A stretch of 64,000 nt of DNA from the NCBI GenBank assembly GCA_036479015.1, contig JAZGFB010000007.1, forward strand, positions 24,140 to 88,139, given 5' to 3'. Below, in pieces: positions 50,002 through 59,450 of the stretch. Positions within the stretch are counted from its first letter, which is position 1; each line of letters begins with the position of its first letter. The translations under genes were made by a program, and so were the position numbers. The notes beneath the pieces are model-generated. The model did no database searches. It was not told where the DNA came from and was given only the letters and a program-made list of their open reading frames with translations. This DNA is from NVTR01 sp036479015 (GTDB lineage Bacteria; Pseudomonadota; Alphaproteobacteria; Rhodobacterales; Rhodobacteraceae).

Positions 50002-51168
50002 TTAGGTTTCCGCGGGGTGTTCTGTTAGGTTCTGGCGCCAATCGCGGGCACTTTTTTCAAAAACCCTGTGTGTCATGCGAACAGAGCCACCCACCAGGCT
50101 TGCCGCACGGTTCATCATGGTATTGCTTTCCAATACCTGACTTAATTCGGCAAAGTTATAGCCTTTGCGAATGCCCACCTTTTGCTGGTGATAGTGAAAA
50201 ATACTGTCAATTCCTTTACCGCGCCATTCTTGCAATATCCCCATGGCCAAAACACGCACTGATTTAATATTTCCCCGGCGAGAATGCCAAAGCAGCTTGG
50301 GCAGGCCCAGCGGGAACAGCTTACCGTTGGGGATATGGGCAAATGCCTGGTAGATGTTTGGAATGGCGATTGTAAAGCCGATGGTCTTTCCCAGGTGATC
50401 CTCTGCGACAAATACCAGATCAAAATCAGCGATTTGTTTGAGATTGTGACCAAGGTGGGCAAATTCATCCCGGGACGCCGGAACCCAGGGCCAGTTGTCT
50501 TCCCAGGCGCTGTTATACACATCCATTAGCTTTGTTACTTCTTCATCGAAGCGTGATTTATCCAGGTTCCTGATGGTGATGTTCAGTCGTTTTTCGATCT
50601 TGGGTGCGGTGGCAATGACCCGGGGGTTCATATTGGGCAAATCAAGCCCGTAACAATATAGATCAAAAGATTTTACATAGTTCTGCCGCTGGACAAGGTC
50701 ACTGTAATACGGGGCATTTCCGGGATTCATTACAAAGTTCGGAACATCAAAGCCACCAATTTGCAGGCCAGTTTCTTCGTTAACAGAAAGATTAAAGGGG
50801 CCGCGTATGCAGTCATGCTGCCAAGTATCGCACTGTTGTTCCACCCGCTGAAATAACGCCTGCGCCACCGCATCGTCATCGATGCAGTCAAACAGGCCGA
50901 AATGGGTTGTGCGTTCATGATGGGTGGTATTGTGTAAACGGTCATTTATCGCAGCGATGCGCCCCACGGGCCGACCATGCCTATAGGCAACAAAAAAATG
51001 CACACTAGCGTGCTGGAAAAATGGGTGCTTAGCTGAATCAAGTAGCTCTTTTGTTTGCACGCGAAGTGGCAGGATCCAGTTGGGGTAATCTTTTCTTAAT
51101 TGGTAGGGAAGATCAATAAAATCATTGTAAGATTTTGAATCTTTTACGCTAACGACTGAAACTTCCAC
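50002..51168 (-). CDS. GNAT-superfamily acyltransferase-like protein
   Basis: 388 residues. The N-terminal part has the pattern FIDLPYQLRKDYPNWILPLR, AYRHGRPVGRIAAINDRLHN and FNLSVNEETGLQIGGFDVP; the C-terminal half carries a second GNAT-like region with VRVLAMGILQEWRGKGIDSI, the acetyl/acyl-CoA-binding (Q/R)GxG position. I recall this family often labelled dATP pyrophosphohydrolase or N-acetyltransferase, and related proteins being linked to bacterial ceramide synthesis; neither can be confirmed here. It stands at the edge of the polysaccharide locus, divergent from the GT4 gene. Confidence 0.75.
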   Translation of the reverse strand: MEVSVVSVKDSKSYNDFIDLPYQLRKDYPNWILPLRVQTKELLDSAKHPFFQHASVHFFVAYRHGRPVGRIAAINDRLHNTTHHERTTHFGLFDCIDDDAVAQALFQRVEQQCDTWQHDCIRGPFNLSVNEETGLQIGGFDVPNFVMNPGNAPYYSDLVQRQNYVKSFDLYCYGLDLPNMNPRVIATAPKIEKRLNITIRNLDKSRFDEEVTKLMDVYNSAWEDNWPWVPASRDEFAHLGHNLKQIADFDLVFVAEDHLGKTIGFTIAIPNIYQAFAHIPNGKLFPLGLPKLLWHSRRGNIKSVRVLAMGILQEWRGKGIDSIFHYHQQKVGIRKGYNFAELSQVLESNTMMNRAASLVGGSVRMTHRVFEKSARDWRQNLTEHPAET

Positions 51169-51379
51169 GGCTTACTGCTCACATCTACACCAATGATCCA
51201 TAGGAAATGCAGTCTGGTTGTAAACTTGTCAACGTTTGGAAAGAAACGTATCTATTGTGGAAACTTAGCATCTCCGGATTTGCCCCACATATACGTTTGT
51301 TAGAAAGTTAATCAGATTAAACTCAAGGCAAAGTTCAATTGTATAAAATAACAGAAAACATATCGAAAGCTGCAACGCT
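51169..51379. other. Divergent promoter region of the polysaccharide locus
   Basis: AT-rich 211 bases between the acyltransferase gene and the GT4 gene. A TTGTCA at 51226-51231 with TATCTA 17 bases later is the best sigma-70-like pair, but only half of the -10 matches. No terminator and no clear operator palindrome are visible. Confidence 0.35.
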
Positions 51380-52711
51380 ATGAAGGATGCTAACTTGGCA
51401 TATAAACCCAGGCTGGCCATCGTCAGTACCTATGACGATTTGTGCGGAATTGCTGGTTATACGCGTGCACTTATTGAATACTTGTCTGAAAAATTTGAGA
51501 TCGAAGTGTTTGATCTTGATCAGTATTTGATGCGGGCAACAGCTGGTTCTGTTAAGCGTCTTGCAGACCAGAAAATTAAGGCGATGTGTGATCGTTTCGC
51601 CGAATTCGATTATGTTAATATCCAGCTTGAATATGGCACACTGGGGCATTCAAATAAGGATATCCTGCAGCGTTTCAAACAACTGATCGATGCGGCACCG
51701 GCACTGTCGGTCACCTTTCACACTATATTGCGCTCGGAAGCATTTCCCACAACAGAAATCCGGAAGGCTGTTTTTAAAGTCGAGATTTGGAAAACCTATC
51801 AGCTTATGCGTGACCACCGTCTGCAGCGCAATTTCCGGGCTGAAATATACAGTTCTCTTCGGGATATGCAGACGGAAAAGCAGCTCAGTATTATTGTGCA
51901 CACACAGCGTGATGCCAAGGAAATGCGGCACCTTCATCGGTTTGAAAGCGTGTTTGACCACCCGCTTTCATTTATCCCGAAAAAGGAAGCGGCTAAAATT
52001 CGCAGCGGTGCAAAGCGGGGCGAATTTACCGGTCTGGCGCATCTTCCCAAGGGTGCAAAGGTTTTGGGGGTATTTGGGTTCTTAAGCGAATATAAAGGCA
52101 TTCACACCGCCATACGGGCGTTGCAGTTATTACCCGAAAACTATCATTTGGCGATATTCGGTGGCCTGCATCCCCACGAGATAAAGAAATCAAATCAGGT
52201 TCACCCTTATATTGGAACTTTGCTTGCAGAAACCCATGTCGGGGAAAGTCTGATCCATTCGATGCGAGGCGAACCGGGAACTGGCAATATTGCTATCACC
52301 CTGAAAGATGCGGATCCATCGACGCTTTTGCAAAGCCCCAGAGATATCAGTTCGCGGGTTCATTTTATGGGCACGCCTTCAGATGAAGGGCTGGTTAAGG
52401 CCATGTCAGTTTCTGATATAGCAATCCTGCCATATTTTGAAGTTGGGCAAACCTCTTCTGGTCCAATGAGCATGGTGCTTGAAATGGGGACACCGATTAT
52501 CGCGGCACGCAACCATGCCTTTTTGCAATTCAGCCGGTATCATCCGGGGCGCATAAATTTTTTCGAGGTTGGCAACCATTTGGAACTGGCACAAAGAGTT
52601 CTTTCGTTGCCCAGTGGGCAGGTTGGTGTTCCAGACCTGAAATTTACAACAGAAACCAATTTGGACACTTACACTGCGGCGAACACTTTGACCGATGCAC
52701 ATGCCGAATGA
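51380..52711 (+). CDS. GT4-type glycosyltransferase
   Basis: 443 residues of the GT-B/GT4 group. N-terminal Rossmann half: LAIVSTYDDLCGIAGYTRAL, a typical substrate-binding start. The C-terminal half has GVFGFLSEYKGIHTAIRALQ and LLPENYHLAIFGGLH, then LVKAMSVSDIAILPYFEVGQ, where the donor-sugar Glu would sit in EVGQTSSG. Cytosolic, no membrane helix. First gene of a plus-strand run (GT, permease, ATPase, KpsE-like); the next gene starts 15 bases after its stop. Sugar unknown. Confidence 0.85.
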   Translation: MKDANLAYKPRLAIVSTYDDLCGIAGYTRALIEYLSEKFEIEVFDLDQYLMRATAGSVKRLADQKIKAMCDRFAEFDYVNIQLEYGTLGHSNKDILQRFKQLIDAAPALSVTFHTILRSEAFPTTEIRKAVFKVEIWKTYQLMRDHRLQRNFRAEIYSSLRDMQTEKQLSIIVHTQRDAKEMRHLHRFESVFDHPLSFIPKKEAAKIRSGAKRGEFTGLAHLPKGAKVLGVFGFLSEYKGIHTAIRALQLLPENYHLAIFGGLHPHEIKKSNQVHPYIGTLLAETHVGESLIHSMRGEPGTGNIAITLKDADPSTLLQSPRDISSRVHFMGTPSDEGLVKAMSVSDIAILPYFEVGQTSSGPMSMVLEMGTPIIAARNHAFLQFSRYHPGRINFFEVGNHLELAQRVLSLPSGQVGVPDLKFTTETNLDTYTAANTLTDAHAE

Positions 52712-52726
52712 TTTGGTTTGAGCACG

Positions 52727-54541
52727 ATGCAAAGCAACAGCGATAAAGCTTCCTTACAGCCTGATGAGACCCTTGCCGGGGCTGATCAAGGGCAAACGGA
52801 CGCGCGGCTGGCCGACATTGGTGAATTGCATAAAAAATACCGCTTAACGGTGGCGGATGAAGATTTTCAGGCGGCGGCTTTGTTGGCAATGGAAATTGCC
52901 AAATCTGATCCAGACAACCCCGCCTGGCAAAGGTTGGCCAGCCATGCATATGCACACATCAAGCAAATTGACACGGCAATAGAGTTCGCCAAAAACGCCC
53001 ACAAGCTTGCGCCTGATGAATATTCACATCGCCTGCATGCTGGGGCACTGATGAACCGGAGCGAAGACTTTTCCGGAGCTATCATGATGCTTTCACCCGC
53101 ATTGGAGCAGCCAAACCGGGGCGCGGAACTATACCATCAATTGGCGGTTGCCACTGAGAACATGGGAAACCGACAGTTGGCCATTGAAATGGCTGCGGCC
53201 GCCTGGGAACGCCAGCCAGAACGGCCTGTGCGCGGTATTTTTCTGGCGAACCTTCACGCCCGAGATAAGAACTGGGAACGGGCAATTGAAATCCTAACAT
53301 CGGTGGAAAAAACCTGTGGTAGCAGTGCCCTAATAAAGCGAACACTAAGCGGATATTTCATCGACACCGGTGATGAAGAAACGGCGCTTGCGCTGATTGA
53401 TGCTGCACTTGTTACAGAACCAGACCGGGCCGATTTTCATATCCACCGCACTGGAATTTTACGACGCTTAAACCGCCTTGATGAGGCCCGCGAAGCAATT
53501 GAAATGGTAATGGCACTTGCGCCAAATAACCTAAACCTGCGCCGTCAGGCCGTTACAATTTACACCGAGTCTGGTGATATCAACAAAGCCCTGCAAAATG
53601 GCGCCCAGCTTTTGGCAATGGCGCCAGATGTGGAAGAATATGCATCCTGTATGCGCTTTCTTCTGGATGCAAAAACAACATCAGAGCTAAAGTCAGAGAT
53701 CGGCAACATCGCGGAAATGAAAAATGATGGGCCTCTGCGGGAATATCGTGACCCGCCGACATTTTGGGATCAGGCTGGATCCCAAGCTAATGTCATAGGT
53801 GCCTTGGTTTTGCGAGAAATCAGAGCCCGTTACGGGCGCAACAGGCTAGGGTTCTTTTGGGCGATCATCGGACCTTTTGCACATATCGGTGTGCTTGCAG
53901 CTATTTTCAGCCTGACCATGCGGTCAAACCCGCCGCTGGGGGGGAACTATTTTTTCTACTATTATACCGGCGTAATCCCGTTTTTGTTGTTGAACCAGGT
54001 GATCAGCCAATGTGGTCACGCGATCATGGGCAACCGGGGTCTTTTGCAACTGCCTGACATCACACCGACGGATATCTTAATTTCAAAGGCCATCGTCGAA
54101 TTGTTCACCATGGCCATTGTCATCATCATTTTTGGGTTGATTTTTACAGCCCTGGGCTTGCCCGGAATTCCCGATCGGGCGGGGCCAGTATTGGCGGCAT
54201 TTGCAATGACTTGGGGGCTGGGCCTGGGCCTGGGCGCAATCTATGCCAGTTTTCTAGAATTCGGAAAGCTTGTGGAAACCGTGTTCACTGTTCTTGTCAG
54301 AGCCACCTATATCACATCGGGTATCTTTTTCCTTCCGGCAACGGTACCAGAAAATCTGCGCGGCTTCCTATACTGGCATCCCTTTGTTCATTTGGTGGAC
54401 CTGGGCAGGGCTGGTTACTACCCGTTTTATGACGGTGCCACCACCAGCCCTATTTATGCTGGGATTGCGACGCTATTTGTGCTTGTGGCTGGTGCCATTA
54501 GCCTGCGTGTGGTTTCCTCTGGTATGAGGTCGCAAAAATGA
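52727..54541 (+). CDS. Polysaccharide ABC-2 permease fused to an N-terminal TPR domain
   Basis: 604 residues from ATG 52727 (a TTG three codons earlier is an alternative). Residues ~35-325 form seven or eight tetratricopeptide-type helix pairs (e.g. NPAWQRLASHAYAHIKQIDT, RGAELYHQLAVATENMGNRQ). From ~345 an ABC-2 transporter domain of KpsM type: LVLREIRARYGRNRLGFFWA, then six hydrophobic segments. KpsM-like permeases export lipid-linked capsular polysaccharide; stand-alone ones are ~260 residues, so the TPR module is an unusual fusion. Coupled to the ATPase gene by a 4-base ATGA overlap. Confidence 0.88.
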   Translation: MQSNSDKASLQPDETLAGADQGQTDARLADIGELHKKYRLTVADEDFQAAALLAMEIAKSDPDNPAWQRLASHAYAHIKQIDTAIEFAKNAHKLAPDEYSHRLHAGALMNRSEDFSGAIMMLSPALEQPNRGAELYHQLAVATENMGNRQLAIEMAAAAWERQPERPVRGIFLANLHARDKNWERAIEILTSVEKTCGSSALIKRTLSGYFIDTGDEETALALIDAALVTEPDRADFHIHRTGILRRLNRLDEAREAIEMVMALAPNNLNLRRQAVTIYTESGDINKALQNGAQLLAMAPDVEEYASCMRFLLDAKTTSELKSEIGNIAEMKNDGPLREYRDPPTFWDQAGSQANVIGALVLREIRARYGRNRLGFFWAIIGPFAHIGVLAAIFSLTMRSNPPLGGNYFFYYYTGVIPFLLLNQVISQCGHAIMGNRGLLQLPDITPTDILISKAIVELFTMAIVIIIFGLIFTALGLPGIPDRAGPVLAAFAMTWGLGLGLGAIYASFLEFGKLVETVFTVLVRATYITSGIFFLPATVPENLRGFLYWHPFVHLVDLGRAGYYPFYDGATTSPIYAGIATLFVLVAGAISLRVVSSGMRSQK

Positions 54542-55209
54542 TCCATTTTAGAAATGTTTCCAAGTTTTACCGGACCCGTATGGGAACTCAGGTCGTGTTA
54601 CGTGACGCCAGTTTCGATTTTGATATAGGCCATAACTACGGAATTTTAGGGGCAAATGGCGCGGGTAAATCCACGCTGTTGCGGATGATATCAGGGGGTG
54701 AACCCGCCAGTAGCGGCAAGATTTACCGACGGGTTCGAGTGTCGTTCCCATTGGGATTTTCAGGTACATTCAATGGCTATCTGACGGCGCGTCAAAATGC
54801 GACATTCATGGCCCGGGTCTATAAGGCAAACATCCGAAAGGTGCTGGATTTTGTTTGGGATTTTTCCGAACTTGGCCCCTATTTTGATATGCCTATCAAC
54901 ACTTATTCCTCAGGTATGCGGGCAAAGTTTTCCCTTGGTTTAAGTTTCGCGATAGATTTTGATGTCTATCTGGTTGATGAGGTAACAGAAGTGGGAGACG
55001 CGAAATTCAGAGCTAAATCTGCGCAGGCGTTTCGTGAACGTGTCAAGCGTAGCGATGTCATAATGGTTACCCATAACAGCAATACTATCAAAGCATATTG
55101 CGACCGTGGTGCCGTTTTGGAAAACGGCAGGATAATCTTTTATCCTACAATTGAAGAAGCGATTAAGGTACATTCACAGAACATGAGCATAGCAAATGTC
55201 GAAAACTGA
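54538..55209 (+). CDS. Capsular polysaccharide ABC transporter ATP-binding protein (KpsT-like)
   Basis: 223 residues: Walker A GANGAGKST (38-46), an ABC signature YSSGMRAKFSLGLS (123-136), Walker B VYLVDE (143-148), and switch H179 in VMVTHNSN. The short length and SSGM signature match KpsT/Wzm-partner ATPases of capsule and O-antigen export. Pairs with the TPR-permease upstream and overlaps the KpsE-like gene by 14 bases. Full length and intact. Confidence 0.93.
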   Translation: MIHFRNVSKFYRTRMGTQVVLRDASFDFDIGHNYGILGANGAGKSTLLRMISGGEPASSGKIYRRVRVSFPLGFSGTFNGYLTARQNATFMARVYKANIRKVLDFVWDFSELGPYFDMPINTYSSGMRAKFSLGLSFAIDFDVYLVDEVTEVGDAKFRAKSAQAFRERVKRSDVIMVTHNSNTIKAYCDRGAVLENGRIIFYPTIEEAIKVHSQNMSIANVEN

Positions 55210-56467
55210 TAAACGCTCGGCCACCGGAGCCATAGACAAATCGGAAGATGGCACAACACGCTTTGCAATTGTGCCCGCCGACAAATCTGGCCGTGAAGTC
55301 GCCGAATTCAACCCCGAAACACCGCCACTGATTGAGTTAAGCGACCTGGACAGCCCAGTGCCACGCGGCCGGTTATTGTTCAGTTTCGTGATTGTTGTTG
55401 TTGCGCCATTGATTGCAGCAGCTTGGTTTCTGACCAGCATCGCCAGTGATCGCTTTACCGCCGAATTTCGGGTAGCAGTGCGATCATCTGAGGCCGCTGT
55501 TTTCGCCGGAATGGGTGAGTTGATGGGCCTGCCAGGTGCATCAAGGGTGAGCAAGGATTCACAGGTATTGGTGCAATTCATGCAAAGCCGCGCCATTGTA
55601 GAAGAGCTGCAAGGCAAAGTGCCGGTACGCGGATTATTTGGGAAAACTGACATAGATTGGCTGTCGCGGATAGCACCAGAGGCCCCGATCGAGGAATTTG
55701 TAAAGTATTGGAACAAGCGTGTTGAAACACGGTTCGAGGCATCAAACAGCACTGTTGTTGTTCGGGTCACCGCTTTTACGCCACAGGACGCTTTGACCCT
55801 GTCAGAACTGCTGCTGGTTCATGCTGAAAGTTTTGTGAATACTTTGTCTGAAAACGCCCGCGAAGACGCTGTCGACTTTGCCCGAAATGAAGTGCGCAGT
55901 GCAGAGGATCGTTTAACAAATGCGCGCATTGCATTGGTAGAGTTGCAGGATCGTGAAAACGTACTGGATCCGATCAAAAGTGGTGAATCCAGTCAGGCCC
56001 TGACGGCCGGGTTGCAAGAAGAAATAACACGCCAACGGGCAAAGTTGGCCACACAACTGACCCAGCTAAGTAATGGTGCGCCCTCTGTCAGAGGTACGTT
56101 AAATGTAATCGAGGGCCTGGAATTGGAACTGCGGCGGATCGATGCGGCCGCGACATCGCAACCGTCCGACGCCCTTGGGGATGCCGCCCGCAAGCCATTA
56201 AGTGCAGTTATCCGCGAGTTTCAAACAATAACGGGTGAACTGGGTTATGCTGAAGGTGCCTATGCCAGTGCGTTATCATCACTGGAAGCCGCCCGGATAG
56301 ATGCGGCCAGAAAGCAGATATATTTGGCAACAGTCGTGGCACCGGGTTTGCCAGAGCAAAGGGTTTTCCCGCGCCCGGCAAGTGATCTTACGCTTATCGC
56401 AAGTATTGCGCTTGCGATTTGGATCATAGGGTTGATCGGGCTGTATTCAATCAGAGAACACAGATAG
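55196..56467 (+). CDS. KpsE-like capsule export inner-membrane protein (PCP family)
   Basis: 423 residues of the polysaccharide co-polymerase type. A cytoplasmic N-terminus (~60 residues), TM1 (about 61-83: LLFSFVIVVVAPLIAAAWF), a large periplasmic region with coiled-coil helices (about 215-350: ARNEVRSAEDRLTNARIALVELQ), TM2 near the end (about 398-417). Conserved element SDRFTAEFRVAVRSSEA after TM1, as in KpsE/BexC. Together with the permease, ATPase and outer-membrane lipoprotein (60.8 kb), it would bridge the periplasm for export. Confidence 0.88.
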   Translation: MSKTDKRSATGAIDKSEDGTTRFAIVPADKSGREVAEFNPETPPLIELSDLDSPVPRGRLLFSFVIVVVAPLIAAAWFLTSIASDRFTAEFRVAVRSSEAAVFAGMGELMGLPGASRVSKDSQVLVQFMQSRAIVEELQGKVPVRGLFGKTDIDWLSRIAPEAPIEEFVKYWNKRVETRFEASNSTVVVRVTAFTPQDALTLSELLLVHAESFVNTLSENAREDAVDFARNEVRSAEDRLTNARIALVELQDRENVLDPIKSGESSQALTAGLQEEITRQRAKLATQLTQLSNGAPSVRGTLNVIEGLELELRRIDAAATSQPSDALGDAARKPLSAVIREFQTITGELGYAEGAYASALSSLEAARIDAARKQIYLATVVAPGLPEQRVFPRPASDLTLIASIALAIWIIGLIGLYSIREHR

Positions 56468-56558
56468 CCGGTCGCGGCGGGGCCTGACCAATGATAGGAT
56501 ACATGTGAGGTTTACCACTTTGGAACGCGTGCAATTTTTCGCCCGACCCACAATTTGA

Positions 56559-57674
56559 TCAGCGAAAACGAATTTCCTGCCCGCGCCAATAGTAATGTCT
56601 GCCAAACCAACCAGTGATCCAAAGCGGCAATGTCAAAGCATCGCGGACCAGCAAATGCACATGAAACATTGGCGACCATTTTGCACCGGTATTTTTATTT
56701 ATTAGGGCTTCCAGGGCATGCCAAAAAATGAAACTAATAATCAGAGTTTTGGCCAATGATGCCCCTATGGAACCCGCCCAAAGTCCGGAAAAAAGCACCA
56801 AAAACCAGAATGAATAGATTAGCTCTAAAGAATAACCGAAGGGGATATCAGTGCGGCGAATTTTCATCCACCGGGAGGCGCGGCTGAAAAACTCTTTGGC
56901 TGTTCTGTGATCAAGTGGTTGCCGCATGGGGCGTGTTAACAATTTGACCTTTGAACCAGTTGAACGGGCCAATTTTGTGAGCGCCATGTCTTCGGCAACA
57001 TATTTATCTAGTTTATCTAAGCCGCCCTGGGCATTTAGCCATGAGCGCGAGAATACCAGGACTTTACCGCTGGCAAAGGTGATGCCCAACTGGTCACCGG
57101 CCAATAGCCAGCGCGCGTAAACACCGGTGATAAGAGACATTTCTACCGACGCCCAAAATGTGCTTGGATCAACGGCGAGCGGTGCGGTGGATACCAGGCT
57201 GACATCCGGTCGCCAAATATGTTGCATCTGCGAAATGAAATCCCCGGGAATTTCAATGTTTCCATCCAAAAGAACCAGTGCATCATGTTGCGCTGCATCA
57301 AACCCGGCTTGAATATTGTCCAGTTTGGGGTTTCTAGAGTGTCTGACAGGGGTGAAGATCAGGCTGATGTTTGGATCATTGGTAAGATTACGGTTAGCCA
57401 AAGCGCGGCTGACCAAGCGGGCGCTGGGTTCGTTTTTACTTGTGGCGCAGAATAAAATTTCTGCGTTCGGCTCAACCAGTTCAAGCACAGACAAAGCTGT
57501 CGTCGCCTCGGTTTCGCTTAACCCAGAAATGGAAATGATAAACGTGATAGGGTAGCTATCGCGATCAGAATATTTCATTTTCCGGGGTCGCAGGCGGTGC
57601 AGCATGACCATTGCAGAGTACAACTGCAGGAGGATTAGTGCTGTACAAATTCCAGAAAGAACCAAAGTTTCCAC
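56559..57674 (-). CDS. GT21-like (ceramide/hopanoid-type) glycosyltransferase
   Basis: 371 residues with an N-terminal membrane helix (2-25) and a hydrophobic C-terminal region (about 285-350). Seen: NPKLDNIQAGFDAAQHDALVL, the ceramide-glucosyltransferase-type motif; LLDGNIEIPG (acidic DxD-like site, here D-G-N); YVAEDMALT (D3); and RASRWMKIRR in the (Q/R)xxRW position. Relatives add sugars to ceramide, hopanoid or similar lipids. Convergent with the KpsE-like gene. Acceptor not determinable. Confidence 0.83.
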   Translation of the reverse strand: METLVLSGICTALILLQLYSAMVMLHRLRPRKMKYSDRDSYPITFIISISGLSETEATTALSVLELVEPNAEILFCATSKNEPSARLVSRALANRNLTNDPNISLIFTPVRHSRNPKLDNIQAGFDAAQHDALVLLDGNIEIPGDFISQMQHIWRPDVSLVSTAPLAVDPSTFWASVEMSLITGVYARWLLAGDQLGITFASGKVLVFSRSWLNAQGGLDKLDKYVAEDMALTKLARSTGSKVKLLTRPMRQPLDHRTAKEFFSRASRWMKIRRTDIPFGYSLELIYSFWFLVLFSGLWAGSIGASLAKTLIISFIFWHALEALINKNTGAKWSPMFHVHLLVRDALTLPLWITGWFGRHYYWRGQEIRFR

Positions 57675-57885
57675 AGTAATAAACTGTCCTTAGATTGACA
57701 TGGCTGCACAGCGATACTTTCACATTTAGCCGATCCTGTTGGGCAATTACAGTACCAGCTAACAATATGTACCCTTGGGGCAGCAATGCACCAAGGAAAA
57801 TTGCCACCCCAAACAAATGCGAATGAAAAGGGCTTTCCAGTCGACGGCAATATTGCTATGGCTGAGAAATCCGTATCCAGGTGTC

Positions 57886-59406
57886 ATGTATGAATTTCCT
57901 TATCCTTCCCAAGGCCCTATGATCCTTAATCTTTTCTTCGCTTTTTCGGCCATTGGCATTGCGATCTTTGCTCTGTTTGAGTTGAAAATTGTCTTGGGGT
58001 TTTGGCGTGCTCACAAAGCCCAAAAGCATCGTAAAACTGTTAGATTTCCGCCTATGGATAGGGCTCACATTCCGTCAGTCACCGTGCAGCTTCCCATATA
58101 CAATGAACCGCTGGTCGCCACTGAATTGATCCGGGCCGTATTGGAGCTGAACTATCCGCGCGACCAATTGCACATACAGATTTTAGATGATTCCACTGAT
58201 GGAACCTCGGCCTTAATTGAGGCTTTGCTAAACAATTTAGAGGAGAGTTCTGTTTCCATTAGCCACGTTCGTCGCGCTGAACGTATTGGATACAAGGCCG
58301 GAGCCCTGGCCCACGGTATGACCCTGACAGATAGCGATTTCTTCGCAATTTTTGACGCCGACTTCATACCCCCAAAGGACTTTTTACGCCGTGCTTTGAT
58401 TGACGAAAATATGTTTTACGATGAAAATGTCGCCTTTGTTCAGGGCCGTTGGACATTTTACAACTTGAACAAAAACATCCTGACGCGACTTCAATCAATA
58501 TTGATTGATCGCCACTTTGTCGTGCAAAAGCCGTACCAGATGGCTGCGCAACGAACTGTATTCTTCAATGGCTCGGGTGGTATCTGGCGGCGCTCTGCAA
58601 TTGAAGCCGCCGGTGGTTGGTCAGCGGATACCCTGTGTGAAGACTTGGATCTTTCCTACCGTTGCGCGATGCTGGGATATACCGGGCACTATGACAGCAC
58701 GCTTACTTGCCCAAGTGAAATTCCGCCCAATCTTCAATCTTTCAAATTACAGCAACGTCGCTGGGCCAAGGGCAGCGCTCAGTGCATGATCAAGCTTATT
58801 CCTGATGTCATGAGCTCGAAAAAAATTACGTATAAAGGCGAAGACCTTTTCGCCATGATTGGGTACCTAATACACCCGATCCTGCTCTTTTATGTCCTCG
58901 CCTGGCCGTGGGTTGTTTTACAGGGGTCCAGCCCTACCTTTCTATGGACATGCCAAATAGGGCTGGTTTTGGGCAATCTGGCAGCGATATCTGGCTTTCT
59001 ATCGACCTATATCATGCGAAGCGGACAGAAAAAGGGACTGGCCATGGTGGTTGAGGTTCTGGCGTCAATGATTCTTGGCATCACATTGATGGTGAATAAC
59101 TCAATTGCGTTTATGAGCGGGTTGTTAACCCGTGAAGGTGAATTTGAACGCACGCCAAAAGCGGGGCTGAATAGTAACGGCTCAGCTGGCGTGGGGCGTC
59201 GGTTGCCACTGCATTGGACCTTTATTATAGAAGCCGCCGTGGCTGGCTATGGGATTGTTGCGGCGACACTAATGTTTAACCGAGGCCATTTCTTGGAGGC
59301 GCAGCAAAGTTTCTTACTGGGTTTGGCAATGTTTGCGATGGTAGTGGCGCAAATTCGCCGCCCCCGGCTGAAACTGTCTCTGCAGAAAAGTTCGGCTGTC
59401 GATTAG
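57886..59406 (+). CDS. Processive-type family 2 glycosyltransferase
   Basis: About 506 residues from ATG 57886 (MYEFPYPSQG; other in-frame ATGs at 57817, 57823 and 57919 are possible). TM helix 13-38, then the GT-A core with DDSTDGT (101-107), FDADFIP (156-162), GGWSADTLCEDLDLSYRC (D3 at 252-255) and QQRRW (289-293), the pattern of cellulose/mannan synthase-like enzymes, followed by about four membrane helices. It would make a beta-linked polymer or a glycan linkage at the inner membrane. Divergent from the GT21-like gene across ~210 bases. Confidence 0.86.
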   Translation: MYEFPYPSQGPMILNLFFAFSAIGIAIFALFELKIVLGFWRAHKAQKHRKTVRFPPMDRAHIPSVTVQLPIYNEPLVATELIRAVLELNYPRDQLHIQILDDSTDGTSALIEALLNNLEESSVSISHVRRAERIGYKAGALAHGMTLTDSDFFAIFDADFIPPKDFLRRALIDENMFYDENVAFVQGRWTFYNLNKNILTRLQSILIDRHFVVQKPYQMAAQRTVFFNGSGGIWRRSAIEAAGGWSADTLCEDLDLSYRCAMLGYTGHYDSTLTCPSEIPPNLQSFKLQQRRWAKGSAQCMIKLIPDVMSSKKITYKGEDLFAMIGYLIHPILLFYVLAWPWVVLQGSSPTFLWTCQIGLVLGNLAAISGFLSTYIMRSGQKKGLAMVVEVLASMILGITLMVNNSIAFMSGLLTREGEFERTPKAGLNSNGSAGVGRRLPLHWTFIIEAAVAGYGIVAATLMFNRGHFLEAQQSFLLGLAMFAMVVAQIRRPRLKLSLQKSSAVD

Positions 59407-59450
59407 CGGGTATTTTAGGGGCGCTCAAACCTGGCTGTTAATGCGAACTA

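Noticed and set aside
57695..57723. TTGACA with a 17-base spaced TTTCAC as a promoter for the GT2 gene
   Set aside because: The -10 side does not match; the divergent gap is too AT-rich to trust a -35 alone.
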